DNA of 64,000 nucleotides from Sepioteuthis lessoniana (Eukaryota; Mollusca; Cephalopoda; Myopsida; Loliginidae): contig OY757921.1 in assembly GCA_963585895.1 (NCBI GenBank), forward strand, positions 57,236,937 to 57,300,936, written 5' to 3'. Below are positions 1-10,205 of the stretch, in pieces (the stretch's first letter is position 1; every line of letters starts with the position of its first letter). The translations under genes and the position numbers were made by a program. The notes under the pieces were generated by a model. That model saw nothing but the letters and a program-made list of their open reading frames with translations, did not search any database and was not told the origin of the DNA.

Positions 1-360
1 ACAGCAGTTACAGATTTCTTTTTTTGTTGTGGCTGTTCTTACAGCAATGTGAGTCAATTCTAAGGTGGAACGGGAAAAGCTCTTAAATCTTTCGTCTTTT
101 ATAGAGATATACACGTGTTTTATAGCGTGGTCTTTTTTTTACTCATTCATTTTAACCGTCCGCCTTCCTCCCTCTATCTCACTACCTAACACGAAATTCC
201 CAAGTCATTTCATCCTTACGTTTTCGAGAATTTACTTGGAAAACCTCCGAAAGTTACAGATGAACCTATCACAAAAAAATATTAGTAATCAACTGAACAT
301 AAAACTAGGACAGTTTACGCAAGAACTCAACTTAAGAAAAAAAAAAGAAAAATTAAAAAT
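1..360. other. No recognised feature
   Basis: AT-rich sequence with pyrimidine runs. A 134-codon open frame crosses it, but its first half resembles no family I know and its second half overlaps the LINE fragment that starts near 361 in another frame. I see no reliable gene here. Confidence 0.6.
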
Positions 361-1536
361 AGAAAAGCTGCAGGGCTTGATGAAATACCACCAGAAGTAT
401 GGAAGACAAGGGAATTCGACGACATACTGCTCCGATGCTGCAACACCATATATAACCAGAACACAATAGACAGATGGACAAAGGGCTGTATTCTTCTTTG
501 ACTCTATACACAGAGGGAAGATAAACAAAAAAACTTTTCGCCTACAGTCTTCCCCAATAAACTGTCGCAGCTATAATGATGCAATATAAAAACACGAAAG
601 TAAAAAGTCCGTTCACCGGATTGAGGCACGGACTACTTTGACATTGTAGCAGGTGTGCTGCAAGGAGATACATTAGCTCCATACCTGTTTATTATCTGCC
701 TAGACTACATGCTTAGAATGTCTATAAATTTAATGAAAGAAAACGTCTTTAGGTTGACAAAAGAAAAGCAGAAGATACCCCGCACAAACTATTACAGATG
801 TGGACTACGCCGATAACATAGCGCTTATAGCAAATCACTCGCTCAAGCTAAATCCCAGCTACGTAGTCTGGAACGAGCAGAAGGTGGCATAGGCCTCGAT
901 GTCAACGCAGACAAAACAGAATACATGTACTTTAATCAAAGAGGCGATATCTCCACACTGAAGGTTGGTCCTCTGAAACTAGTGGACAAGTTCACCTACC
1001 TCGGAAGCTGTGTCTCATCAACCGAGAATGACATTAACACCTGACCAGCAAAGGCATGGAGATCTATCGATAGGCTATCGGTCATTTGGAAGTCAAACCT
1101 GACCGATAAAATAAAACGCAGTTTTTTCCAAGCAGCGGCCGTGTCGATACTGTTATATGGATGCAACACATGGACGCTAACTAAACGTATGGGGGAAAAG
1201 CTTGACAGCAATTACACAAAAATTCTGCGTCCTGGAAGCAACACCCTTGAAAACAGCAGTTGTACCTACTACCCATCACGAAAACCATCCCAGTTAGACG
1301 AACCAGACATGCGGGATATGGTTGGAGAAGAAATGGACGAACTCATAAGCGATGTACTCCTGTGGATCTCCTCACATTGACGAGCAAAGGTTGGACAACC
1401 AGCTAGAACCTATCTACAACAGCTCTGTACCGATACAAGATGTAGCCTAGAATACCTGCCGGGAGCGATGGACGATAGGGATGGGTGGCAAGAGAAGGTC
1501 AAGGAAATCCATGTTAGCAGCGCGACATAATAATGA
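361..1536 (+). mobile_element. RTE-like LINE, internally deleted 3' part
   Basis: Remnant of a non-LTR retrotransposon reverse transcriptase. Reading across several frames gives the RT start (AAGLDEIPPEVWK near 367-405), the FDSIHRGK block near 498, QGDTLAPYLFIICLDY near 665-710, the catalytic box near 805 (DYADN where the family has YADD), VNADKTEYMYFNQRG near 903-945, LVDKFTYLGSCVSSTEND near 980-1033 and the long C-terminal domain (LLYGCNTWTLTKR, then DELISDVLLW near 1336). The jump from GCILL to FDSIHRGK near 497 implies an internal loss of roughly 80-90 codons relative to family members as I remember them. Several frameshifts and stops show that it is dead. It ends near 1530 in GCGCGACATAATAATGAT, the usual trinucleotide-rich tail. 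Two shorter relatives lie at 41,550 and 60,404. Confidence 0.85.
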
Positions 1537-2172
1537 TATCAAAGCAAGAATAGACAAGACACAATAAGATACCAGACGTAGATTAGGTGGTAATAGAAAA
1601 GAAACGATCAATCACATAATAAACGAATGCAGTAAATCAGCGCAAGAAGACAAGGCACAACTGGTTGGGGAAGAGGATTCACTGGGAATTGAAGAAGAAA
1701 TTGAAATTCGACCATACGAGTAAATGGTATATGCAGAACCCAGAATCCGTCCTGGAAAACGAAACATACAAACTTCTTTGAGATTTTGAAATACAAATGG
1801 ATCACCTAATCTCGGTCAGACGGCCATACCTAGTGATAGTCAAAAAAGACAAAAAAGAAAAGAAAAGAAAAGAAAAGAGAACCTGCCAAATTGTGAACTT
1901 GTTTCGGCTGATCAAAACTATGAAACATGAAAGTGATATATTATAATTGATGCGGTCAGTACAGTCATTAAAGGATTGGTACAGGGACTGGAGGACTTGG
2001 AAATAAGAGGACGAGTGGAAACCATCCAAACCACAGCATTATTAAGATCGACCAGAATACTGAGAAGAGTCCAGGAGCTTTTAGGAAACTTGTTGTCACT
2101 CAATCTCCAGTGATAACCCATCAGCTAACGCTAATGTGAAAAACTCTCAAAAGAGTAGAATAAAGATAAGTT
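1537..2172 (+). mobile_element. Restriction-like-endonuclease LINE, 3' end (copy 1)
   Basis: Piece of a LINE whose protein ends in a zinc knuckle and a PD-(D/E)XK-type endonuclease, as in the R2/R4/NeSL group. It starts abruptly at ATCAAAGCAAGAATAGACA (IKARIDKTQ). It continues through a decayed zinc knuckle (ETINHIINEC near 1605) and the endonuclease core (NPESVLENETYKLL near 1740, LISVRRPYLVIVKK near 1810). It then gives the conserved C-terminus (ALLRSTRILRRVQEL near 2034) and the 3' UTR (CTAACGCTAATGTGAAAAA). The RPD of the endonuclease core reads RPY, and there are several frameshifts. It abuts the tail of the preceding RTE-like LINE with no spacer. The 5' break coincides with that of the copy at 5,450-6,165. 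Confidence 0.8.
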
Positions 2173-2267
2173 AAAACTTTGTTTAAAACCGATGTGTTTT
2201 AGAATGTTTTTTGTGACCCATTTAAGTTACCTCTCTCTTGTAAGATACCAGATCACGTCAGAGCATA

Positions 2268-2784
2268 GATAATAATCAATCCTTGGGCCTGATATAGCCA
2301 CCATATACTATCTATGAAAAACGACAAATTCAAATCTAATTCAAGGTGGGACCCGGACAACAGGTCTGGGTGTCATGATCGGCAGGTGCTCCATTGATAT
2401 CCCTCATGGAGGACCCGGGTGGCATCCCATGAATATTGGCTGTTCTAATTTCAGGTACACTAACAACGACCAAAGCAACTATTCAACACAGATATATCAA
2501 AGGAAAGAATGGACTAGTGAAGACAACAAAGCTCCACTTCACTGTTATTTTAAGAGTAATCCTACACAGAAAAGATATAGAAAAAGAATAATCGAAATTT
2601 AGGTAGAATCTGTTAAATTTAATAAAAGTCAAAGCTCTGCTGACCAAGCTAGAATGATATCAAATAAAGGTTTTCTGACCTTGACATACTAGAAATAGGT
2701 GAACAGTAGGGAAGATATCAACAAGATCCGTGTACTTGAATCAAAACCATAAATACTGAAAAACAAAAGCCCCTTAACCGAATT
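2268..2784 (+). mobile_element. Restriction-like-endonuclease LINE, N-terminal ORF (copy 2, 5' piece)
   Basis: This matches a segment at 62,796-63,160 over about 350 bases. Both carry a leader with CATGAAAAA(C/T)GACAAAT, a GGACC-rich stretch and then a frame reading EWTSEDNKAPLHCYFKSNP (here 2506-2565), followed by YRKRIIEI. I recognise this as the amino-terminal ORF of the same LINE whose RT and endonuclease pieces lie around it. The reading continues, with frameshifts, to about 2,780 (SADQARMISNKGFSDLDILEI near 2640-2695). There it is cut by a Ty3/gypsy pol fragment and resumes at 3,393. It is decayed but long. Confidence 0.7.
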
Positions 2785-3392
2785 GAAAAGCAAAATACAG
2801 AAAACTAGAACGCCATGTATCCCAGCAGCACCGAACAAACTCTGGTGCTTTTAAGACCAGCTCCATACTCAAAGCATTAAACACTTTCTGACATCTGTCA
2901 GACCATCCAAACTTCACTTTCTTCTTCAGCAAGTCTATTAGAGGTGCTGCCTTCCCTGAAAAGTTCTTACAGAATCGCCTATAATAGCCTGCCATCCCAA
3001 GAAATCGTCGTAACTCCCTTACGTTCTTTGGATTGGGGAACGTCTGCATATCCTGGGTCTTCGCTTCACTCGGTTTCACGCAATTGTATACCACCGTGTG
3101 TCCAAGATATTTCACAGTTGCAGCCCCAAACTCGCTCTTCGCTAAGTTAATAGTTAGGTTGGCTGTTTCTAGTCTTTCAAACACCTTCCTTAGGGTCTCG
3201 ATGTGGTTCTCCCAAGTATTGTGGTAAATCATAATATCATCAATATAGGCATCTACGCCTTCTAAACCTGCTAGGCACTTAGACATTAATCTCATGAAGG
3301 CGGCCTGGGAATTCTTCATTCCAAAAGGCATAACTCGGTATTGATAGGTCCCACCGGGGATTACAAAGGCTGAGATGGCTTTACAGGGGAAC
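2785..3392 (-). mobile_element. Ty3/gypsy pol fragment (fossil)
   Basis: Minus-strand reverse transcriptase of a Ty3/gypsy retrotransposon. Visible parts are the RT palm (YRVMPFGMKNSQAAFMRLM), the catalytic YIDD box near 3,240, the thumb with KYLGHTV near 3,090, and the connection domain (FLGMAGYYRRFCKNFS) leading into RNase H. No LTRs flank it and only this portion of pol is present, so it is a fossil fragment and not a working element. It lies inside the N-terminal to RT interval of an endonuclease-type LINE, with LINE sequence on both sides. Confidence 0.88.
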
Positions 3393-4129
3393 AACTATAC
3401 ATTGATCTACTATACATTGATCAACACATTCCTAAGGAGAGCTAAGCGAAGCGGAAAAATGTAGCCATGACTACAAAAATGTCTATGATATGATCCTGCA
3501 ATCCTGGACAGTAGATTGTCTGAAAATGTACAAAATATCCGACAAAATCATAATATTCACCGCAAAAGCCTTGAAAAATAACAGCAGAAGGAAAAATTTT
3601 TGTCGAAGTGAAAATACAGAGAGGCATCTTCCAGGTAGATGCACTTTCGCTATTACTATTTGTAATAGCAATGATGCCACTTAATTACATACTTAGAGAG
3701 TGTAATGGGGGTGAAAATTTACAGACTCACAAGGAAAGATTAATCATCTGATGTACATGGAGGACATAAAGCTGTTTGTAAAAAATAAAAAATAAAAATT
3801 AAGAAACTTTGATACAAAAAAAAAGAATATACAGCCAGGATATAGGAATGGAATTTAGTATAAAAATGTACCATACTCATGATGAAAAGTGGAAAAAGAG
3901 AAATAGTAGAAAATAGAGCTCTCAAATCTGAAAAGAATCAGAACTCTTGGAGAAAGGGAAAATTAAAAGTACTAGTAAGATACTTGAGACCATTCTTAAA
4001 AATACCAAGAAAGGAACACAGAGAAACGGACCAGACGACAAGAATACTGACGACGATGCACGAAACCTTACACCTGAGAAATGATATTAACAGATTCTAT
4101 GTGCCAAGGAAAGGGGGAGGGAGAGGGCC
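3393..4129 (+). mobile_element. Restriction-like-endonuclease LINE, RT region (copy 2, 3' piece)
   Basis: The LINE reading resumes immediately after the gypsy fragment (LLYIDQH near 3405). It continues with the RT block corresponding to DYKKAYDMVPQSW (here degraded near 3460-3505), IQRGIFQ near 3628 and MYMDDIKLF (here degraded near 3750). It ends with a VPRKGGGRGP block near 4108-4130. Many frameshifts and an A-rich patch near 3780-3850 break it. It stops where a second copy of the same RT begins. Confidence 0.75.
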
Positions 4130-4565
4130 AGCTATGATGTAGATTGATTACAAAACGACATTCGATATGGTCCCACAAAGCTGGATAACAGACTGTCTCA
4201 AAACGTACAAGATATCCAACGAAGTCATAAAGTCCATCAAGGAAACCATGAAAAACTGGAGAGTGGAATTGACAGCAGTAAGAAAAAGTTTAGCTGAGGT
4301 GAAAATCCAGAGAGGTATCTTCCAGGGAGATACGCCATCACCATTAATATTTGTAATAGCGATGATGCCACTCAACTGCATACCTAGGAAATGTGCAGGG
4401 AGCTACAAACTTCATAAATCACACGAAAAGATTAACTACCTAATGTACTTGGACGACATCAAACTGTTTGCCAAAAATGAAAAAGAATTGGATATACAAG
4501 TAGGATATAGGAATAGAATTTGGCATGGAAAATATGTCATGCTAATAATGGGAAGCGGAAAACAC
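4130..4565 (+). mobile_element. Restriction-like-endonuclease LINE, RT core (copy 3)
   Basis: This RT palm fragment is much better kept than the copy before it. The frame from 4167 reads MVPQSWITDCLKTYKIS, then VKIQRGIFQGDTPSPLIF near 4300-4350 and the catalytic box YLDDIKLF near 4450 (family members as I recall them have MYMDD). It ends at VMLIMGSGK near 4560. The next base begins a minus-strand fragment of the same LINE whose own 5' end lies at the same protein position, so the two are joined back to back. It is dead as an element because no N- or C-terminal part follows in phase. Confidence 0.85.
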
Positions 4566-5103
4566 TTGAAATATCCATACAATTGCTTTTCTTCTTATTT
4601 TTGTTTTTCTAGTTTTTGTTGTACTGTTGATCCTTGTGTTGTTTCTGGTCGCTGTAATTAACCTTTCTTAGTTATTTTTTTATGTAGCCATCGAGCCGTC
4701 TTATCGATGTATAGTTGTCATTTTCAATGCTAGAGAGTCCTCTTCTTCCTTCTTTCCTTGACACTTATAGACTGTTCATATCATCTCTGGAATGTATGGC
4801 CTTACGCATCGTCATGAGTTTTCTTGTTTCCTGGTCCATTTGTTGAAGTTCTTCCCTCGTCTACTTTAAGGAGGACAACCTTTTGATGAGGTTTCTGCTA
4901 TATAGTTTGGTTTCGTGTAGTTTTCTCGTTCTCCTGAGATACTTTAAAAAATTTCTTTCATCTCCACATGTTTGATGGTGTTTGCTTCCAATATTCCCAA
5001 GAATTTGTAATTTGACTTTTCCCAAGCGTTCTGATTTTGTCTTGATTTGGAAATTCTATTTCTTCCATCATTTCCGATTTTCGTAACTAGCATGGCACGT
5101 TCT
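4566..5103 (-). mobile_element. Restriction-like-endonuclease LINE, RT to thumb (copy 4)
   Basis: On the minus strand from about 5,100 downward the reading is AMLVTKIGNDGRNRI, then LGILEANTIKHVEMKE near 4,990. RTRKLHETKLYSRNLIKR follows near 4,920, and a degraded VSRKEGRRGLSSIE lies near 4,740. This is the region just downstream of the RT active site. It is broken by several frameshifts. It follows the plus-strand copy 3 head-on and is followed by three separate minus-strand 3' ends. Confidence 0.75.
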
Positions 5104-5349
5104 GCTTGATCTTGTTCTTATTATCATTCCTAATCCTTGAAAGTTTTCACACAAGCATTCACTGGAGTTTGAGTGATAGCAAGCTTCCTCAAGTCTCCAG
5201 GATTCTCCTCAGGATTCTGACTGATTTTAATTATGTTATAGTCTGGATGATATCTACTTGTCCTGTGATTTCTAAGTCTTCTTGTCCCTTTACCAAACCT
5301 TTGGAGATTGTTCCGAGCGTACCTATTACAATTGGTATCACCGTCAGCT
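5104..5349 (-). mobile_element. Restriction-like-endonuclease LINE, 3' end (copy 5)
   Basis: Short 5'-truncated copy. On the minus strand it reads VIPIVIGTLGTISKGLVKG, then EDLEITGQVDIIQT and SVRILRRILET, the conserved extreme C-terminus. It ends in 3' UTR near 5,120. The 5' side abuts the (AAT)n tail of the next copy. Confidence 0.78.
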
Positions 5350-5449
5350 TTATTATTATTATTATTATTATTCTCTTTTTCACACCAGCGTTTGCTGATG
5401 GTTTCTCACATGAGTTTGAGTGACTGTAAGTCTCTTCAAGTCTGCTGGT
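5350..5449 (-). mobile_element. Restriction-like-endonuclease LINE, 3' UTR scrap (copy 6)
   Basis: About 100 bases of the LINE 3' end only. It contains the antisense of CTCAAACTCATGTGAGAAACC and CAGCAAACGCTGGTGTGAAA, followed by an (AAT)n tail at 5,350-5,372. It is sandwiched between two other 3' ends in the same orientation. Confidence 0.7.
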
Positions 5450-6165
5450 ATCATTATTATTATTATTATTATTTACTCCTTTAGAGATTTTTCACATTGT
5501 TAGCTGATGGTTTTTCACTGGAGTTTGAGTGACAGCAAGTCTCCTTAAGTCTCCAGGACTCGTCTCAGGATTCTAGCCTTTCTCAGCAATGTGGTCATTT
5601 GGATAGTCTCTACCCGTCTGCCAACTTCCAAGTCATCCAGGCCTTTTAATAATCCTTTAGTTATTGTTCCAAAAGTACCAATCACAATTGGCACAATCGT
5701 CACTTTCATGTTCCACAGCTTTTTCAACTCTCTAGCAAGGTCGAGGTACTTATCCTTCTTTTCACATTCCTTCAAATTTATTCTGTGGTCTGCCGGGACA
5801 GTAAAGTCGACAATTTTGCAAATTCTCTTTTTTTGTTGATTATTATAAGGTCTGGTCTTCTGGTCGGGATTAGGTGATCCGTTTGTATGTTAAAGTCCCA
5901 TAGGAGTTTCTGTGCATCATTTTCTAAGACAGGTGCTGGGTTGTCCATATACCATTTGTTAGTATGGTCAAATTTAAGTTTCTTGCACATTTCCCAGTGG
6001 ATCACCTTGCCGAAGCAGTCGTGTCTCGCCTTATACTCCTTCTGTGCTAATTTTCTGCATTCGCTTATTATGTGATTGATCGTTTCGTCTCTGTCACCGC
6101 ATCGCCTACATTTTCAGTTTTGTTGCGTCTTATCTATTCTTGCTTTGATATTATTATTATTATTA
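5450..6165 (-). mobile_element. Restriction-like-endonuclease LINE, C-terminal domain (copy 7)
   Basis: This is one of the two best-preserved C-terminal pieces. From 6,150 downward the minus strand reads IKARIDKTQQN, then a zinc knuckle CRRCGDRDETINHIISEC (C-x2-C-x8-H-x4-C) near 6,110-6,060. HWEMCKKLKFDHTNKWYM and NPAPVLENDAQKLLWDF follow. The endonuclease motif RRPDLIIINKK comes next near 5,840-5,875, and after a frameshift the piece continues as KECEKKDKYLDLARELKKLWNMKVTI to ILRRVLET near 5,550. RPD-x(n)-D is the signature of the restriction-like endonuclease that nicks the target in R2/R4-type LINEs. (AAT)n tracts lie at both its 3' end (5,450-5,472) and its 5' end (6,148-6,162). Confidence 0.85.
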
Positions 6166-6229
6166 TTTGTTTTTATGCTTCCTTGGACATTTCTAGTTTT
6201 GACTCTCTATTCACATCAACCTTTTAAAG

Positions 6230-6660
6230 AAATAAAAAAATAAAAAAAGAATCTTTGCTCAAAATATATACACTAATACAATATTCATAATACAGGTCAA
6301 GGTCTGTTCAGTAATTAATTCGATAGTTCTCAGAATTGCCCTTAAAAATTATTTTTCTAACCATTTTTTCAAAATCCTCCAAATTAATTAAAAAGTTTTC
6401 TTCTCTTTTGCTGTTTTTGATCTAATTAGGCAATTTGTTCTAAAAATATATTAATCTATTAGGAAAAGCATCCAATAGAACTTAATTTTGAAATCTGTCT
6501 TTCCTGCTTGAGGAGAAACACTGAAAAAATTTCTGCAATAATTAGATATTCCATTAATTATTTTGAAAGTTTCAATTAGATCTTCTTTCATTCGACTTTT
6601 TTGTAAAGTAGTTAATCGTAATTTCTTTAATCTCCCCTATTAATTGTAATCTTTTACTTT
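6230..6660 (-). mobile_element. LINE C-terminal fragment (Jockey/CR1-like)
   Basis: The minus strand from 6,640 reads RLKKLRLTTLQKSRMKEDL, then IETFKIINGISNYCRNFFSV. After a frameshift it gives YF*NKLPN*IKNSKREENF. LTTL-x-R-R-x-R-G-D-L-I-E followed by F-W-N-x-L-P is a common ending of Jockey-superfamily reverse transcriptases. It is a different LINE from its neighbours and is old, with several stops. The clade assignment is from memory of the motif. Confidence 0.6.
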
Positions 6661-6749
6661 TTATTATTTTTTCTCTCTTTGTATGCCCTTTACTCTCAAT
6701 ATTTACACTCCAATTTCCACTGAAACTCAGGTTTGACTACTATTATTCA

Positions 6750-8074
6750 TGTCACGTGCCACTTTACCGGGTGCCATCAACCGGGACACAGTTGTTTGCG
6801 ACCGTAGTCGAAGGCAATCTGAAGGCTCCCTTTTCAATAGCTACTACACCGAGGTATAGGAAAGGGCGCTACTCTTTTCCTCGGATTGCTCCACTTTACC
6901 CTTGATACGAACCTTATAATGCTGAGTGTTAAGCAAGTGTCACGTGGTCTACCACTGAGAGGAGTTTGAATTAACAGGCCGCAAAAGACTGACCGTTAAA
7001 AGAGAAATAAGGAATGTCGGTCAATTCCTCGCAGCCGAAGTAACAAATCCAGGTCAGAATGAAAGCCAAGAGATGTTGCACTCTGAGACCGGAGGGATAA
7101 AGAAGGGGGTATAGGGACATATAGTAGTCCGAATGAATCGCCTGACAGGGTGAAGGAAGAAGAAAGAGGTTAAATGATTGGCCAGAACCCTAAAGCGGAA
7201 GTAGCACGCTTTTCGTCGGTGGAAATAGGAATAAGGAAATGAGTTTTAGGACAGCAGTTGGTGTGACAAGATGTGTTGACACTGTGTCCAAAACTCTGGG
7301 TGAAGAAGCGAAATAGAGCTCTTGGACAGGAGATCGGAGACGCCTTCAAACCGAGCCCCATAGAATCCCGCTAGCCCGTTAAAGAAAATATCCTCAGAAG
7401 AAACCCGTCGAAAAGCTAAGTAAACCTTAAAGCCGTTTACTCCCTCCACCCTTACTAAGTATGGCAATTGTATGTTCTCTCTCTCAATTTAAAGAAAGAA
7501 GAAAGAAAGGAAAAAGGAAGAAAGAAAGACATTTGTATTTGGTATTATCCGCTGGTAATATAGCCGGCATCTTAATATTTGTCTGTGTCAGCACGCATTA
7601 AAAACCTTGTTATATTTTATATGTCCCCTCGTGTTGAAACTTATTCATTGTGTTGTCTGCCTATCGAATTTGTCTTCTTTTGCATATACCTTTTCAACTT
7701 CATTTGCCTCAATTTATTCTCGCTAAATGTCCTATTCGCCTTTAAAAATATTACACGGGAAATTGGAATTGTCGACTACAATAAATAATAATATTATATC
7801 TAAACCTAGAGGCCCATATCTTCCATTATCCTTGGGGTAGGAAGACGAAGTGGTCTGGTGGGTATGTGTGAACGTGAAAAATGGAAACCCCTTGCCAGCG
7901 GCGGTCAGTCTAGTCCCAAATTAACCCCCATATTATCTGGCAGTTCCCCATGTGCCCGAAGAAGGAATCTTAACTTGGACATTCTGCGAGGGATCAAGTG
8001 CCAAACTGCCCCGACTTCACACGTGCGAAAAATAACCTCCCGTCCTGGGATAAATATTTTAATGGCGCGTCACA
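6750..8074 (+). mobile_element. Degraded solo-LTR-like block, relative of 42,701-43,733
   Basis: About 1.3 kb bounded by TGTCACGTG and CGTCACA. It shares many blocks in the same order with 42,701-43,733: TGATTGGC(C/G) near 7173, the CTCTCTCTCAATTT run near 7478, the CACGGGAAA block near 7757, GGCCCATATCTTCC near 7811, CCTTGCCAGCGGCGG near 7889 and a CTTCACACGTGCGAAAA box near 8013. The TG...CA ends and the length fit an LTR of a retrovirus-like or Ty3-type element standing alone. No target duplication is evident here. It is fossil: no coding region of the parent element is in the window, and it is diverged from the 42.7 kb copy. Confidence 0.55.
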
Positions 8075-9041
8075 CAAGGAAGTATCAAGAATCATTTTTT
8101 GTGTCTTTGGTATGACTCGACCTGGGATTGACACAAAACAGTTTTTTTTATGATGACTGTGACATTTTTGATAATGCATCTTTCCACGAGGAACGACTTG
8201 TCTGAGAATGGTTCATGTGTTATACTGAAAACCAAACTCCTGAGATTTCAGTTCTACTTATTGAATTTTATGATTGTTACCTGATGAATTTAGCTGTTTT
8301 TCCCTGTTTTTTAATATCTCAACGTCGAACCCTCCTGAGTTAAGCTTTGTGGCCCTTGGGTTTAAAAGGTTGGGGACCCCTGATTTAAAGGTTTTTTTCA
8401 GTGTCCATCATGATTACTTAATTGCAAATAGAAATATGAACACGTTTATAACAAGATTTTATCAGTGACTTTCATATCTCAGTAGATAAAATACTTTTAG
8501 GCACTTCCTTCAAAACTAGCCGTGTTCAACTGGGCTTAACTCGTTGAAACAAAATCGTTACACTGATTGGAAAGTGTTTCGCTCTCAAAATATAACAAAA
8601 GAAAATCAATTAAAAGTAGCAAAAATATTTTTTCTTTTAATCAATGAATATTTTTTCATATAAAATTTCCTGATTTAGTTCATTTATTATTTTATATCTT
8701 TTCGATATTTTCCCTAAATAGTAAGCGTGTGAAAAAAAAAAGGATTAACTTGAAAAGTTAACTGCAACAAAATCGGCATCAACAACTAATATATGAAGGT
8801 AAAATATAAACACCCCCCCGCAAAAAAAAAAAATTTAATGAAGATTCTAATGATGTCAGTAAAATTACCGAAAAATGAGTTGATATGCAATTAATTTTTT
8901 AAGTGAGTTAAATTCATTTCGATTAGCGTGAAGGTTATCGGTGTGTAAAATGAAGTTGGCAAATTGAGCATAAATTCCGACTGAGGCTCTAATAATCCGG
9001 TCGGAAAAGATATGAATCTATTTCTTCTTTTTTTTCAATTA
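8075..9041. other. Mostly unannotated AT-rich stretch with one hAT-like terminus
   Basis: Nothing coding is convincing. At 8,368-8,387 the sequence AAAAGGTTGGGGACCCCTG is the reverse complement of the CAGGGGTCCCCAACC terminus typical of many hAT transposons. I could not find the partner terminus. The rest is AT-rich with poly-A and poly-C runs near 8,810-8,835. Confidence 0.45.
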
Positions 9042-9289
9042 CACTGGTTTACAAAGAAATTGAGGCAAGCAAAAAATACCCGTTTTTACCTAATTTGAGA
9101 GTGCTGAATTCAAATTTGAAATCCATTTTTACTCATCACCTCTAGTTTTTTTTAGATATGCATAGTGTGCATTTTGTGCATATACGGTACATAAAGGCGT
9201 ATATAAATTCAGGGTTAATTCTGATATTGTGAGACTTATGGCTTATTTTTTTAGTTATTATGCACTAAATGTAAGTGATAGCATTACAT

Positions 9290-9317
<28 letters not shown>
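9290..9317. repeat. (AT)n microsatellite
   Basis: About 28 bases of alternating AT inside the 5' untranslated part of the TIR transposon. Confidence 0.9.
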
Positions 9318-9321
<4 letters not shown>

Positions 9322-9523
9322 TATATCAAGACGGATTTTGATAGTTAAGGCAGCAGGTCTCAATCCACACTCTGGCAGTCGTTGGAAGAGGTTGTCTCGC
9401 AGGCGGCGCAGGAGGTTGGTGTCCCTCAACTATCGTGTTACACATGTTTTGGGTTACTAAATATTAGTATTACATTTTCAAATGCACATTTAGTTTTACT
9501 TTGTTATATTTTCAGATTCTCCA

Positions 9524-10201
9524 ATGGCTTCAAGCACGTCAAAATGTCGAGGATGCCTCAACAAGGCCAATTCTCTCTGCTACGTGTGTGGGGACTTCAC
9601 AACAGTTGCACAGCGTCGAACCATCACTTCCCTCCTCAGAACCGCCTACTTTCACTATTTTGACAATAAAATTGGTGATCAGGACAAGTCTTGGGCTCCA
9701 CACATCTGTTGTAAACCCTGCTACCCTTGCTTTAATGGCAAGAAAGCGGCTTTCAACTTTGCAGTCCCGATGGTTTGGAGAGAGCCGCGAAACCACGCAG
9801 ATGATCGTTATTTTTGTTTAACTAATATAACTGGTTTCAATGCATCTTCTAGGAAAAAGATCAAATATCCCAACCTTCTATCTGCTATGAGACCCGTTCC
9901 CATTCAGATGATCTTCCTGTACCCACACCTCCAGTAAATAAGGATCTTCTTTCCTCATCAGATGAAGAAATGCATTCAAAGGAGGATTCTGCCGAGTCAA
10001 TATCTTTGGAAGCTATTGAGTCTACATATTCAGGAACAAGTGACAATGAGCCACACTTAATCACGCAAGAAGACCTGAATGATCTTGCTCGTGATTTGTA
10101 TCTGTCAAAACAGTAGTCAGAGCACTTGGCTTCTCGGTTTAAACAGTCGAACCTAGTCTAGGAAGATGTAAGGATCACCAGTTTCAGGAATCGGAACAAA
10201 T
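9524..10201 (+). pseudogene. N-terminal part of the transposon protein
   Basis: From the ATG at 9,524 the first residues hold two CxxC pairs (CRGC and CYVC, residues 7-21) and later HICCKPCYPC near residue 64. This is a zinc-binding pattern that could bind the transposon ends. VWREPRNHADDRYFC near residue 85 is a block I associate with the family. One base is missing near 9,902 relative to the expected PVPHSDDLPVP. The acidic, serine-rich linker then continues in the next frame (LLSSSDEEMHSKEDS) to about 10,115, where stops appear. Reading FRNRNK near 10,180-10,200, it jumps directly to the C-terminal domain. The intervening ~130 residues, which include the DSSKRSLK block of family members as I recall them, are absent. 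Confidence 0.7.
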
Positions 10202-10205
10202 AAGG

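Noticed and set aside
65-528. Open frames of 134 and 79 codons on opposite strands
   Set aside because: The recognisable coding signal here is the RTE-like RT in another frame from 361; these are shadows or chance.
5106-5423. 105-codon plus-strand frame
   Set aside because: Antisense of the LINE C-terminus (minus-strand reading gives the conserved VIPIVIG block).
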